Source of the DNA: Gallionella sp.
GTDB taxonomy: Bacteria; Pseudomonadota; Gammaproteobacteria; Burkholderiales; Gallionellaceae
Assembly: GCA_028688275.1 (NCBI GenBank)
Contig: JAQTYN010000001.1
Coordinates: 62,001-126,000, forward strand
DNA length: 64,000 nt
Reading direction: 5' to 3'
In this document: piece by piece, positions 8,904 to 17,335 of the stretch
Layout: the number at the start of each line of letters is the position of its first letter
Position numbering within the stretch: position 1 is the stretch's first letter
Position numbers and translations under genes: made by a program
Notes under the pieces: generated by a model
What the model was told of the DNA's origin: nothing
The model's database searches: none
The model's input: the letters and a program-made list of their open reading frames with translations, nothing else

Positions 8904-9840
8904 TTTCAATCATCCTTAACCATTCGTAAGTTAACCCCAACCCATCTTCAAATGTCACTTTTGTTTCCCAGCCCGTGTGTTCTTTTAATTTGGTTGAATC
9001 AAGAATATTGGTTTTTACATCGAATATTCTTTCGGGCAAATGCTCTATTTGTACTTTGTATCCAAAATCTTGCAAGAGTGGCTTGAAGGCATGAACAATG
9101 TCCATATTGCTCATTCCCTGCCCCGAACTTAGATTATATATTTCTGAGAGACGTCCATTTTCCAAAGCAGCTACAATTCCCGCTGCTAAGTCGCTGACGT
9201 ACAGATAATCTCGAATAGCACCATGTTGCCCGAAAACTTTAATGGGTACACTGCGAATAGCGGAAGCCATTGCAGTTGCAATGAATCCTTGTCCCGCAAA
9301 TGGACGCTGTCCGACTCCGTAAGCATTGGATGGGCGTAAGCATACGAACTTTAAGCCGTGTGTAGCTGCGTATAAATACGCATAATTTTCTAACGTAAGC
9401 TTCGTTACCCCATAAGGTGAAATAGGTTTAGTTGGATGTGTTTCGCGTATTGGCAATTCAAGTGATTCACCATAAACAGTGCCACCTGACGAAACCAAAA
9501 CAAGTTTCACGCCTCGATGAGCTGCTTCAGTAAAAAGTTGAACCGAAGGGGGTAGGTTTTGTAATAGGTCGGTCAAAGGATTTTCAAAAGAGGTGTTGGG
9601 TACGGTTGCATAGGCTAAATCAATTACTTCTTGATGTTCATCCAGCAAACATTTAAGCAACGCTGCTTGCGCAAAGTCCCCTGATATATAGGTTGTTCCA
9701 ACGGGTAATACATAACGAGGTTCGGCACTTCGTCCTAGCACGGTCACTCGCCTACCCGTCGAAATAAGTTGTGCTACAAGGTGCGCACCTATGTATCCTC
9801 CCCCGCCAATAACGAGTGTATAGATTAAATCTGCTTTCAC
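8896..9840 (-). CDS. NAD-dependent epimerase/dehydratase (extended SDR)
   Basis: A 314-residue extended short-chain dehydrogenase. VIGGGGYIGAHLVAQL is the Rossmann glycine motif, a LVSSGGTVYGE block supplies the Ser of the active site, and SPYGVTKL carries the YxxxK catalytic pair. It most resembles UDP-sugar 4-epimerases of the GalE/WbpP type that make galactose or GalNAc precursors, but the substrate is not determinable. It starts with GTG in a GTGA overlap with the fucosyltransferase-like gene upstream. Its location among transferases suggests it makes a precursor for one of the O-unit sugars. Confidence 0.85.
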   Translation of the reverse strand: MKADLIYTLVIGGGGYIGAHLVAQLISTGRRVTVLGRSAEPRYVLPVGTTYISGDFAQAALLKCLLDEHQEVIDLAYATVPNTSFENPLTDLLQNLPPSVQLFTEAAHRGVKLVLVSSGGTVYGESLELPIRETHPTKPISPYGVTKLTLENYAYLYAATHGLKFVCLRPSNAYGVGQRPFAGQGFIATAMASAIRSVPIKVFGQHGAIRDYLYVSDLAAGIVAALENGRLSEIYNLSSGQGMSNMDIVHAFKPLLQDFGYKVQIEHLPERIFDVKTNILDSTKLKEHTGWETKVTFEDGLGLTYEWLRMIENA

Positions 9841-10721
9841 AAGCGCAACCAGTTTTGAGGAATCAGGTCTTGTGTATTGGTGTCATTCGCAAACCAGCGT
9901 TTGGGCGCAATCACACACTTTTTATCATCTGGATTCAGCCATGCCCCCCACCAACTGAACGAGCTATTCGCGATGATGTGATGCTGACACATACTCATCA
10001 AACGCATGTCGTTGTAGCTCTCGGCACCTTGGTTATGAGTAATGTATTGATGTGGGTAGTCAATTTTTAGGTTGTCTTTCACCCATCCAATGTCATCAGA
10101 AAAGACAAAGAAATGCGGCGCATTCACACGTCTGGAAGTGCAGTCAATTGCTTCACGATAATAGTCCAATGAACATACACCATGCGTTGCAGTCGTTTTG
10201 GCATTGTTTACATAATCACCTCGTCGCACATGCAAACTCACCGCATTAACGGCAAGTATTTTTTTTTCTGCAATTACGTTCAATGAACTCATCGGCAAAC
10301 GAAATAAGAAATCGGCGCGTATCTGCTGTGCAACATCGGCGAAGTACTTTTCACTTTGCCAATAACCTACCAGATAGCTGTTTTTTGAGAGGAGGTTAAT
10401 ACCTTGCCAATAATTGAAATGTGGCTCAACCACTAAACTATTACGGCGCAGCCGTGCCATGTTTGAACGTAGTACAAGGCGTTGAACCAAGGGGTTGGAT
10501 TGCCACCCTAATGTTTGTTGCACATCCTGCCGAGTCGCTATTTCGGGCGTGAAATTAAAAATTTTCTGCAATTCAAATCCTTGATGCAGTGGATAGTTCG
10601 CAAATCCAGAAATATCCAAGCGTAGTCTCCCCCCTGTTCTGATAGACACCGCGCGAGCTGCCGCATATTGAAACATCTGGTTTCCAAGACCGCCGATGAT
10701 TTGACTAATTACCATACTCAT
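9837..10721 (-). CDS. GT11 family alpha-1,2-fucosyltransferase-like enzyme (possible colitosyltransferase)
   Basis: A 294-residue GT11 protein. Motifs are IIGGLGNQMFQYAAARA near the N-terminus, the donor-binding VSLHVRRGDYV in the middle, and SNSSFSWWGAWL near the C-terminus (the segment IIANSSFSWWGAW). GT11 enzymes use GDP-L-fucose, and relatives in colitose-containing O-antigens such as E. coli O55 use GDP-L-colitose. Because this operon carries colD and a ColC-like reductase, colitose transfer is a good alternative to fucose transfer. The ATG start overlaps the flippase stop (ATGA). Confidence 0.9.
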   Translation of the reverse strand: MSMVISQIIGGLGNQMFQYAAARAVSIRTGGRLRLDISGFANYPLHQGFELQKIFNFTPEIATRQDVQQTLGWQSNPLVQRLVLRSNMARLRRNSLVVEPHFNYWQGINLLSKNSYLVGYWQSEKYFADVAQQIRADFLFRLPMSSLNVIAEKKILAVNAVSLHVRRGDYVNNAKTTATHGVCSLDYYREAIDCTSRRVNAPHFFVFSDDIGWVKDNLKIDYPHQYITHNQGAESYNDMRLMSMCQHHIIANSSFSWWGAWLNPDDKKCVIAPKRWFANDTNTQDLIPQNWLRL

Positions 10722-12169
10722 TCATTTTTTAGTTGCACACGGAGCAATCTCATCGTGGCGGGATTGTTTTTAAGCAAAGCGAAAACTATAGTAGCGGTAA
10801 CTATCCCCAGTGTGATTAACATCGCAATACTCGCGAACACACCTGAGATGATAGGCAGCCAGACACTCAATAAAAACATTGCTAACATTACCGCAAGCCC
10901 GACCATGCAGCGTGTAGGATGGAGCGAGAAGTGTATTTGTTGATACATCCCCCCCCCCATTGCCAATAGCATTGCGCAAGCACCTATCAACAAGCCAACA
11001 GCAGCCCAATTGGTTTTCATCTGATTTATTCCTGCCAAGTAAATCAGGGCTAATGATACCACTGCACCCACCGCGTAAGGAAAGGTCAGCGAAATGGTAT
11101 GACGCTTTACATGTGCGGCATTACTTAACAAATTACCCAATACGCGACACATTTCAACTATTGCGCCTAACATGACAAATGTTACAGCATCTTGATATTG
11201 AGCTGACACTAACACGTTAAGTAAATATGGCGCAGCCAAAACCAAGCAACCTGTCAGTAAGCAATACACGGGAACTAGCGTGTTTAACAAGTCGGAATAA
11301 GCTAACTCAACCGCCGAATGATTTTGATACTCCATTACGCGTCGGTAAAACAAAGGATACAGGAACTGCATAGCCACAGATTCAGCAAGAGACCAAATCT
11401 GTCCAGCCAGCTGCAATCCTACAACCAAAAAACCTAATTGAGCCAATCCCCAATAACTTTCAATCAAAAAACGATACCCGCTCAATTGTAGCCACATCAG
11501 GCCTGTCGCCAAAGCGAGCGGAAAACAGTAGGTCAATACCACCTGTTTATTGAATAAAGGCATGCTATCTTCCGCAAAATTAGCTGCGCTCACATGCCGT
11601 TGCAAAACGTATTTCGCGCCCCAAGCTCCTATCAGCATACCAAGTGCCTGCCCAGTAAACCACGCTGTTGCAGCTGTAACCCAAAGTGTCAAAACGATAG
11701 AAGCCACTAAACCTACTAGCACCGTTACGACCCCCCACCCAACCGATTCGGCACGAAATCCCAGCATATTTAACATTGGGATCAACGTTGCATTCCACGT
11801 CCCTGCTGCAACCATAATAAACATTGCAGCCGCAGCCCAAAATGAACTTTCAAATGAATTTTGTTTGTTCATGCCCAATACGACAGCAGCACCTACGAGC
11901 GACACGATAAAGAGGTAACGTCGATAAGACTTCAATCTCGCAATCAGCGTACCGTCATCCCACCAAGTGTGCGTATGCAAATTTATGTGCTGACCGACAG
12001 GGTTGACTAAAAATAAGCCACAAAACATTTGTACCGAAATTAAAAGAGCAAGCTCGCCATATTGCTCTGGCGTTAAAAAGGTGGTCACGGCACGAATTGC
12101 TATCAACGCCAAAAGAGCGGAAGCCACACGTCCGCCACCTACCCATAATAAATCACGTTTAATTGCCAA
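10718..12169 (-). CDS. Wzx-type O-antigen flippase / polysaccharide transporter (MOP superfamily)
   Basis: A ~480-residue polytopic membrane protein with about 12 to 14 hydrophobic segments and no long loops. The start region [19 protein letters not shown] followed by RAVTTFLTPEQYGELALL is typical of Wzx-like flippases that move undecaprenyl-PP-linked O-units across the inner membrane. The start is uncertain: a TTG at 12169 places the protein start right before this motif and overlaps the GT10 stop by 11 bp, while ATGs at 12235 and 12274 would extend 22 or 35 residues into the GT10 gene. A flippase here means Wzx/Wzy-dependent assembly. Confidence 0.85.
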   Translation of the reverse strand: MAIKRDLLWVGGGRVASALLALIAIRAVTTFLTPEQYGELALLISVQMFCGLFLVNPVGQHINLHTHTWWDDGTLIARLKSYRRYLFIVSLVGAAVVLGMNKQNSFESSFWAAAAMFIMVAAGTWNATLIPMLNMLGFRAESVGWGVVTVLVGLVASIVLTLWVTAATAWFTGQALGMLIGAWGAKYVLQRHVSAANFAEDSMPLFNKQVVLTYCFPLALATGLMWLQLSGYRFLIESYWGLAQLGFLVVGLQLAGQIWSLAESVAMQFLYPLFYRRVMEYQNHSAVELAYSDLLNTLVPVYCLLTGCLVLAAPYLLNVLVSAQYQDAVTFVMLGAIVEMCRVLGNLLSNAAHVKRHTISLTFPYAVGAVVSLALIYLAGINQMKTNWAAVGLLIGACAMLLAMGGGMYQQIHFSLHPTRCMVGLAVMLAMFLLSVWLPIISGVFASIAMLITLGIVTATIVFALLKNNPATMRLLRVQLKNE

Positions 12170-13169
12170 GGTCTTGAACAATCGTATTGACGACTGTTTC
12201 CGCAAAAAATTCCGAGCTAAACGGGTAGGCTGCATCGCTTTGCAAGAATGTAGCGATGCGTTCTTGATAGCCATAAAATTCTTGTTCTGTCATGGCTTTG
12301 AGGAAGGCATACACTGCCGCAATGTCGTGAAACTTGCGGCGATCAATAAAACAATCGGAAGGGATGTATTTGGCGATGTTTGCAGCCCCCCAATAGACGG
12401 GGACGCATCCCGCAAAAAAACAATCAAATATTTTTTCGGTGATGTAACCAGGTAAATCACGCACATTTTCATAACAAATTGAAAAACGCGTGCGCGTTAG
12501 CACGTCACGCTTATGCTCAACCTTGCCGCGATAACTGGGGAAAGGGCGCAATGTAAAATATTTCCCGCCATATCGCCATAAACGCCGCTCAATTTTCCCA
12601 AGTAAGCCTGGGTGTAGCACGGGCAAGTGCCAATCCACGCCGTATAGGTCGAAATCCTGTGGCGCATGTTGTTCAAACCAGCGAATCGCTTTGACTCGTT
12701 CAGGATAAAGGTTGCGTTCATCTTGAGTTTGCAGCGTTTTATTGCCCGCAATTAAACAGCAAAAGCGATCTCGCGCAGCATATCCATCTGCGGGATGAAT
12801 ATGAATAGGATTGGGAAAGTTAAACTTTATAAAGGAGATTCCATCGACGAGCTCATCATTCCATGTAAATATTTTTTTATATTTAGCCCATTCATTTTGG
12901 TCACCATTCTCACTTTTCACCAATACAGTCTCAAACATAAGCAAATAGCTCACGGCACTTATTGAGTCTGGCTGAATATCTTGATGAAGTTCAAAACTTA
13001 TATTGTCCATGTTTGCTTGATCGACAGTGTTGAGTTGTACAGAAAATGAAGCAAACTTCTCTCTCAGCAACACATAAGGCGCGAAACAATCATCCCTATT
13101 GGCTGGATGGATCCGATTAAAAATGGTATTTTTAGTCAAGCCTTGCCCGCGCAAGGTGGCAAACATCAT
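12159..13169 (-). CDS. GT10 family alpha-1,3/4-fucosyltransferase-like enzyme
   Basis: A 336-residue protein with the GT10 signature near residues 225 to 275: [20 protein letters not shown], then [12 protein letters not shown]. The E-N, G-Y-x-T-E-K and P-V-Y-W-G residues are the GDP-fucose binding core of Helicobacter-type alpha-1,3-fucosyltransferases. It may use GDP-fucose or, given the neighbouring genes, GDP-colitose. No signal or membrane segment is seen, so it acts in the cytoplasm on lipid-linked O-units. The start overlaps the acetyltransferase stop (ATGA); a second Met follows immediately. Confidence 0.88.
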   Translation of the reverse strand: MMFATLRGQGLTKNTIFNRIHPANRDDCFAPYVLLREKFASFSVQLNTVDQANMDNISFELHQDIQPDSISAVSYLLMFETVLVKSENGDQNEWAKYKKIFTWNDELVDGISFIKFNFPNPIHIHPADGYAARDRFCCLIAGNKTLQTQDERNLYPERVKAIRWFEQHAPQDFDLYGVDWHLPVLHPGLLGKIERRLWRYGGKYFTLRPFPSYRGKVEHKRDVLTRTRFSICYENVRDLPGYITEKIFDCFFAGCVPVYWGAANIAKYIPSDCFIDRRKFHDIAAVYAFLKAMTEQEFYGYQERIATFLQSDAAYPFSSEFFAETVVNTIVQDLGN

Positions 13170-13774
13170 GATGTCATTTCCAAGTCATATTCAAGTTGTT
13201 GTATTAAATTACTCGCTTGATGGGAGTCTTGCTCCCACCAGCGCGAAGCTAAAATTTGTTGCTGTTTTTCCAGTGGAAAACGGTATCGAATGAGCCGTGC
13301 AGGTACACCGCCTACAATAGCAAAGGCTGGAACATCCTTCGTTACAACAGCATTCGCTGCCACAACCGCTCCGACCCCAATTTTGATGCCTCGTAAAATA
13401 ACGGCATCTACGCCTATCCAAACATCGCTCTCAATACAACACTCACCCGTCGTTAATATGTCCCAAGGATTTTCATAAAATCGTGCAGAAGTTGAAATGT
13501 GGTCTAACAGATGCTCCCCTTGACCAATAGATACATTATTGGCAATTGAGCAATAACGTCCAATGGTACTTTTAGTGATATTGGTTCGACATCCAATGTA
13601 AGTGTAACTGCCGATTTTGCTGAAGGCATCTACACTGACTTGTTTCAGCGTTTCAACTTGATAAGCATCATTGATTGCGTAAGCAGAAACCGCTATCGAA
13701 CGGATACGACACCCTCGTTTTAGTCGAGCGTTAATCAAACCGAAAAAGTTTTTCATGCGTAAAAATAAAAACAT
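13166..13774 (-). CDS. Hexapeptide-repeat (LbetaH) acetyltransferase, WbbJ/CatB-like
   Basis: A 202-residue left-handed beta-helix acyltransferase. Hexapeptide repeats run from about residue 60 ([16 protein letters not shown]) to about 160 ([34 protein letters not shown]). The terminal GGVPAR-x-IRYRF block is typical of acetyl-CoA-dependent O- or N-acetyltransferases in O-antigen clusters. It is the third acyltransferase type in this locus. It is the first gene after the 733-bp gap and may have its own promoter. A GGAG lies about 14 bp upstream of the ATG at 13774. Confidence 0.87.
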   Translation of the reverse strand: MFLFLRMKNFFGLINARLKRGCRIRSIAVSAYAINDAYQVETLKQVSVDAFSKIGSYTYIGCRTNITKSTIGRYCSIANNVSIGQGEHLLDHISTSARFYENPWDILTTGECCIESDVWIGVDAVILRGIKIGVGAVVAANAVVTKDVPAFAIVGGVPARLIRYRFPLEKQQQILASRWWEQDSHQASNLIQQLEYDLEMTS

Positions 13775-13960
13775 AGAACGTTCCGAATCTCCTTAAATGC
13801 TGAGAGTATTTAAGTTTGAAGTGCAACCACTTTCTGAACCATGTCCAAAAGTGACTGAGGAATGGTTGTGACAGAGAGATATATGGTTAGGTGTTTGGTC
13901 TTCGCCTGTTAATTCAATCTCATCCATCAAGCGAAATATTCGTTGAATGAGTAAATTTGC

Positions 13961-14131
13961 CTATTTTACAATACAGCTAGAAAGCGACTCAAGTCTATCC
14001 AATTGTTCGGGAGGTGTGTCTTTTGGGTTCTGAAAACTGAGGTGTTGAACTAAAGAGTACTCCCAATATTGGGCGGCAAGTTGCAATTCAATCCGCTCGT
14101 CTTGAAGGGGCTTAGTTCTGATGTTTGTCAT
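13961..14131 (-). CDS. Small unrecognised ORF, probably relic of a two-gene module
   Basis: An intact 56-residue frame beginning MTNIRTKPLQDERIELQL, acidic and without membrane segments. Its ATG overlaps by ATGA the stop of a frameshifted nucleotidyltransferase-like remnant, the arrangement expected of a two-gene toxin-antitoxin-like unit. I do not recognise the family. It may be expressed or simply a surviving piece of the decayed module that fills the gap between the sugar-synthesis and transferase blocks of the polysaccharide operon. Confidence 0.35.
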   Translation of the reverse strand: MTNIRTKPLQDERIELQLAAQYWEYSLVQHLSFQNPKDTPPEQLDRLESLSSCIVK

Positions 14132-14390
14132 AACCACAAACCCGTTTGCAGCGCGAGTTGAGTAAAGGCACTAGTGTCCAGATAGACGGAAATATCAACT
14201 TTTCGAGAACCGAGCTTGTTGTGTAATTTTTCAAAAATGTCCAGTTTAATTATTAGACCTATTTTTTAGACAAGACTAATTTTTTAGTGTCATCATTGAC
14301 ACGTGAAGTAAAAAGATAAACTGCAACATTAACATCCGCCTGATGGCTCGAGTCACTGATGGCTAGTTTCTCTTCATAGATTAAACGCAT
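14128..14390 (-). pseudogene. Frameshifted remnant resembling a minimal nucleotidyltransferase (MNT)
   Basis: Two consecutive minus-strand pieces in different frames. The first (14390 to 14259) reads MRLIYEEKLAISDSSHQADVNVAVYL in its first 26 residues; its ADVNVAVYL looks like the SDxDIAVYL active-site strand of MNT-family proteins with one Asp changed to Asn. After the frame shift, the second (about 14265 to 14128) ends with IFEKLHNKLGSRKVDISVYL, like the second conserved strand of these proteins. The GS part of the catalytic motif is missing. It is followed in ATGA overlap by a small ORF. The family link is my inference from motif resemblance only. Confidence 0.35.
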
Positions 14391-14392
14391 AT

Positions 14393-14510
14393 CTTATTCC
14401 GTTTTCATTTCAATACAGCAATCATTCGTAGGGTGCATTCGATGCACCATGGTGCGCACAGCGCACCCTATTATATTTTCAACTTCACTTTTGATTTTGA
14501 AATGGCATTA
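14393..14510. repeat. 118-bp direct repeat, left copy (flanks yerE-yerF)
   Basis: Read base by base, this block is identical to 17218-17335. It contains a REP-like double hairpin: GTAG at 14428 followed by the stem GGTGCA/TGCACC, then GGTGCGC-ACA-GCGCACC ending CTAT. Its last three bases, TTA, are the reverse complement of the stop codon of the yerF-like gene. Confidence 0.97.
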
Positions 14511-15479
14511 CTTCGCTTTATTCAGATCATCTGTATGGTTAGTAATGTGCTTTGGAGTCAAAATATCGCACATTTTCACTTCCTGTAGCACTCCTTGTAA
14601 AGAAGTGAGTGTTGGGTGGTAACCAAGCGCGGTCGCTTTTTTATTCAACGAGTAATAATGCGGCTTGCTGCCTGTGGCATTGACACTGGCGGCGGCTCCA
14701 CTCATCTCATAGCGCAAACCAAACTTTTCCTGCATCGCAGCCAGCAAAGTGGGTTTATCGATAGGTGCGAGGCTATAGCAATCTACCGCTGCATTATCAG
14801 CAGGTGCGTTGAGCAAGGCGGTCACGAGGCCATAAAAATCTGAGGGGTGCAAATAATCTCGCACCATAAAGTCGGACGAGGTTTGCAGCACCGTGTTATC
14901 CCGAATAGCGCGCAGGATGTCGGTCATTAAAAACCGTGCAGACATATCTTGGGTGTGGCTAAAATAATTAAATACGCGAATGTCGATAATGGCTAAATCA
15001 GGGTGCGCACGATGACGACATTCAGCATGCAGTTTCGCCACGCCATACCAATCCTGCGGTTTGAGATGATTGAGATCAATGCGGGCGGGTGTGTCCTGAT
15101 TGGCGGGGTCGGCAAAGTTTGAACCATAAGCTGCGCCACTGCTTAAGAACAAATAACGGCAGTTTGGGTGAGTCTGCAAATAATCCAGCACCAATTCATC
15201 GAAGCGCAAGGTGACATCAAAGATGGTATTGCCCATCGCCACCGCTTGCGCAGGGTTGCCAACTCCGACGAAGTTCATCACCGCATCATAAGTGTTGCTG
15301 CCAAAGACTGAAAAATCATCGACTAAATAGCGTCCAGCCAGTCCTACGCTTTCCAACCATAGTCTCACCTCATCAGGGCGACGCGCAAAGAGATGCAGTC
15401 GTTTGTCCGTTTCGACGGAAAACGACAGAATCAAATCTTTGGCAATTTGACTGGTTGCCCCAAGGATAGCGATTTTCAT
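14508..15479 (-). CDS. yerF: CDP-yersiniose synthesis NAD(P)H-dependent reductase, YerF-like
   Basis: A 323-residue extended SDR protein. MKIAILGATSQIAKDL is a Rossmann dinucleotide site, LFLSSGAAYG provides the active-site Ser region, and WYGVAKLHAE has the YxxxK pair. Generic family assignment is NAD-dependent epimerase/dehydratase. The YerF role, reducing the acetyl side chain of the branched CDP-sugar to give CDP-yersiniose, is inferred from its position directly after a YerE-like ThDP enzyme and after ddhA-ddhB-ddhC, the order known from Yersinia pseudotuberculosis O:VI. The ATG at 15479 is preferred; a GTG at 15485 abuts the yerE stop. Its stop codon lies in the left copy of the 118-bp repeat. 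Confidence 0.72.
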   Translation of the reverse strand: MKIAILGATSQIAKDLILSFSVETDKRLHLFARRPDEVRLWLESVGLAGRYLVDDFSVFGSNTYDAVMNFVGVGNPAQAVAMGNTIFDVTLRFDELVLDYLQTHPNCRYLFLSSGAAYGSNFADPANQDTPARIDLNHLKPQDWYGVAKLHAECRHRAHPDLAIIDIRVFNYFSHTQDMSARFLMTDILRAIRDNTVLQTSSDFMVRDYLHPSDFYGLVTALLNAPADNAAVDCYSLAPIDKPTLLAAMQEKFGLRYEMSGAAASVNATGSKPHYYSLNKKATALGYHPTLTSLQGVLQEVKMCDILTPKHITNHTDDLNKAK

Positions 15480-15484
15480 GGGCA

Positions 15485-17194
15485 CTAATTGCTTAATTTA
15501 GGCAGTTGTTCGTCCAACTTTGCGCCAAATGCCAAACGGGGGCGACATTCCGTTGCACCTACCATCATCACTTCAATTAAGCGTGGGGTATGTTGCTCTG
15601 CGGTTTGTTCTAATAGCTGAATCAAATCCGCCTCGTTCTCAACCCGATGCGCTTCGATACCATAAGCCTCGGCAATTTTGCTAAAAGCGGGGCTGCTATA
15701 ACCTTTGCGCGTGGATTGATCGCGCCCATCAAAGTACATATCTTGGAAATTCTTAACCATGCCTAACACAGTGTTATTCATCACGACAATGGTGACATCT
15801 AGCCCCAAGCGATTGAGGGTATCTAGCTCTTGAATGTTGATTTGCAGACTGCCGTCGCCTGTAATCACCACCACTTTGCGTTGTGATTGAATCGCAACAC
15901 CCAATGCGGTCGGGAGCGCGAAGCCCATCGCGCCCATGCCGCCGCTGTAATGCACCGCTTGGTTGATAGACAAGCGCAGACTTTGCGCCGCCCACATTTG
16001 GTGATTGCCGACATCACACACATAATCAACGTGTTGATGCTGCAACGTGCGATTCAAAGTGTTGAACAACACGCTGGGACTAACGACCCAATCGGCATAT
16101 TCATTACGCTGCGCTTGCTCACGTTGCTGCGCAAGCTGACTAAACCAAGTGTTATCCAAACAAGGAAAGGTATCCGCACGCAAAGGAAAGGCAGCAAAGA
16201 AGCGGCTGGCAGTCGTACAAATATTCAAATCCGCTTGCACGCGATTATTGAGCTGAGCGGGATCAATGTCGATCTGCACCACTATTGCCTGACGGGCAAA
16301 GTCTGCCATGTCCGACCCCGTTTGACGCACATCTAATCGCGCCCCAATCACGATCAACAAGTCACAATGCTGCACCGCAAAGTTCGCTTCACGATTGCCA
16401 TAACTGCCGATCAGATTAAAGTAATGTGGTCGCGCCACGACCCGTTCATGCCCCATCAACGTGGATACGTAAGGAATGCCCAAGGTATCGGCTGCTTGTA
16501 GCCAGTCATCCATCGCATCCGCCCGGCGCGCACCGCCCCCGATGCAAATCAACGGACGTTGGGCTGTCGCGCATAATTCTGCTAGCGCATTCAACGCATT
16601 GCGATCCACCTCGGCTGCTGTCTCGATGTTGAGCGGCGCACTTAACCACTGCGCTACCAGTGCATCGGGAATGTCGGCACGTTGCACATCATTGGGAATG
16701 TCAATCAGCACGGGACCTTGCCTGCCACTTAAGGCTAAAGACAAAGCCTGATGCAATGCGGGCAACAAGTCCTCTAGGCTATCCACTCTCACTGCATATT
16801 TGGTCAGCGAACGTGAGACTTCAACTATGTCCAGCTCTTGGAAACCTTGTTGGCGAATGGCGCGGTCGCCCTTGAGTTCACGCGTATTAACTTGTCCTGT
16901 AATAAACAAGCAAGGTACAGAATCAAACCAGCAACTGCCTATCCCTGTGATGAGATTGGTTGCCCCAGGGCCGCTTGTCCCCATCGCCACCGCCACGGTT
17001 TTGCCTTGGGTGTAACGCGCCACGCCCTCGGCAGCGAAGGCGGCGGATTGCTCATGGTGCATGGACACGATGTTGAATTGTCCTGACTCGGCAAAACTAT
17101 CCAGTAAATGGGTAATCATCCCGCCCACCAGTTCAAAACACGTTTGAACTCGATGGGCGATTAAAAATTGGGCGAGTGCGTCTGATGCTTTCAC
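15485..17194 (-). CDS. yerE: Thiamine-diphosphate flavoenzyme, YerE-like (CDP-4-aceto-3,6-dideoxygalactose synthase)
   Basis: A 569-residue member of the acetolactate synthase-like ThDP family. The N-terminal domain has the catalytic Glu in SMHHEQSAAFAAEG, the central domain covers about residues 190 to 340, and the C-terminal ThDP domain carries VITGDGSLQINIQEL with NN downstream. YerE couples the two-carbon unit of pyruvate to C4 of CDP-3,6-dideoxy-4-keto-glucose. The specific call rests on the neighbours: CDP-3,6-dideoxyhexose genes lie directly upstream and a reductase gene follows. A true acetolactate synthase large subunit is less likely because no small subunit or amino-acid genes are near. 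Confidence 0.75.
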   Translation of the reverse strand: MKASDALAQFLIAHRVQTCFELVGGMITHLLDSFAESGQFNIVSMHHEQSAAFAAEGVARYTQGKTVAVAMGTSGPGATNLITGIGSCWFDSVPCLFITGQVNTRELKGDRAIRQQGFQELDIVEVSRSLTKYAVRVDSLEDLLPALHQALSLALSGRQGPVLIDIPNDVQRADIPDALVAQWLSAPLNIETAAEVDRNALNALAELCATAQRPLICIGGGARRADAMDDWLQAADTLGIPYVSTLMGHERVVARPHYFNLIGSYGNREANFAVQHCDLLIVIGARLDVRQTGSDMADFARQAIVVQIDIDPAQLNNRVQADLNICTTASRFFAAFPLRADTFPCLDNTWFSQLAQQREQAQRNEYADWVVSPSVLFNTLNRTLQHQHVDYVCDVGNHQMWAAQSLRLSINQAVHYSGGMGAMGFALPTALGVAIQSQRKVVVITGDGSLQINIQELDTLNRLGLDVTIVVMNNTVLGMVKNFQDMYFDGRDQSTRKGYSSPAFSKIAEAYGIEAHRVENEADLIQLLEQTAEQHTPRLIEVMMVGATECRPRLAFGAKLDEQLPKLSN

Positions 17195-17217
17195 AATAAA
17201 TTCCTGTCTGACACCAA

Positions 17218-17335
17218 CTTATTCCGTTTTCATTTCAATACAGCAATCATTCGTAGGGTGCATTCGATGCACCATGGTGCGCACAGCGCACCCTATTATA
17301 TTTTCAACTTCACTTTTGATTTTGAAATGGCATTA
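17218..17335. repeat. 118-bp direct repeat, right copy
   Basis: Identical to 14393-14510, with a unit spacing of 2825 bp. The TTA at its right end is the reverse complement of the ddhC stop codon, so both flanking genes borrow their stop from the repeat. It contains the same GTAG-marked double hairpin (17253 to about 17296). Confidence 0.97.

Noticed and set aside
15485-17194. Acetolactate synthase for branched-chain amino acids
   Set aside because: The family fits, but there is no small subunit and no ilv genes, and the gene is embedded in a CDP-dideoxyhexose operon in the yerE position.
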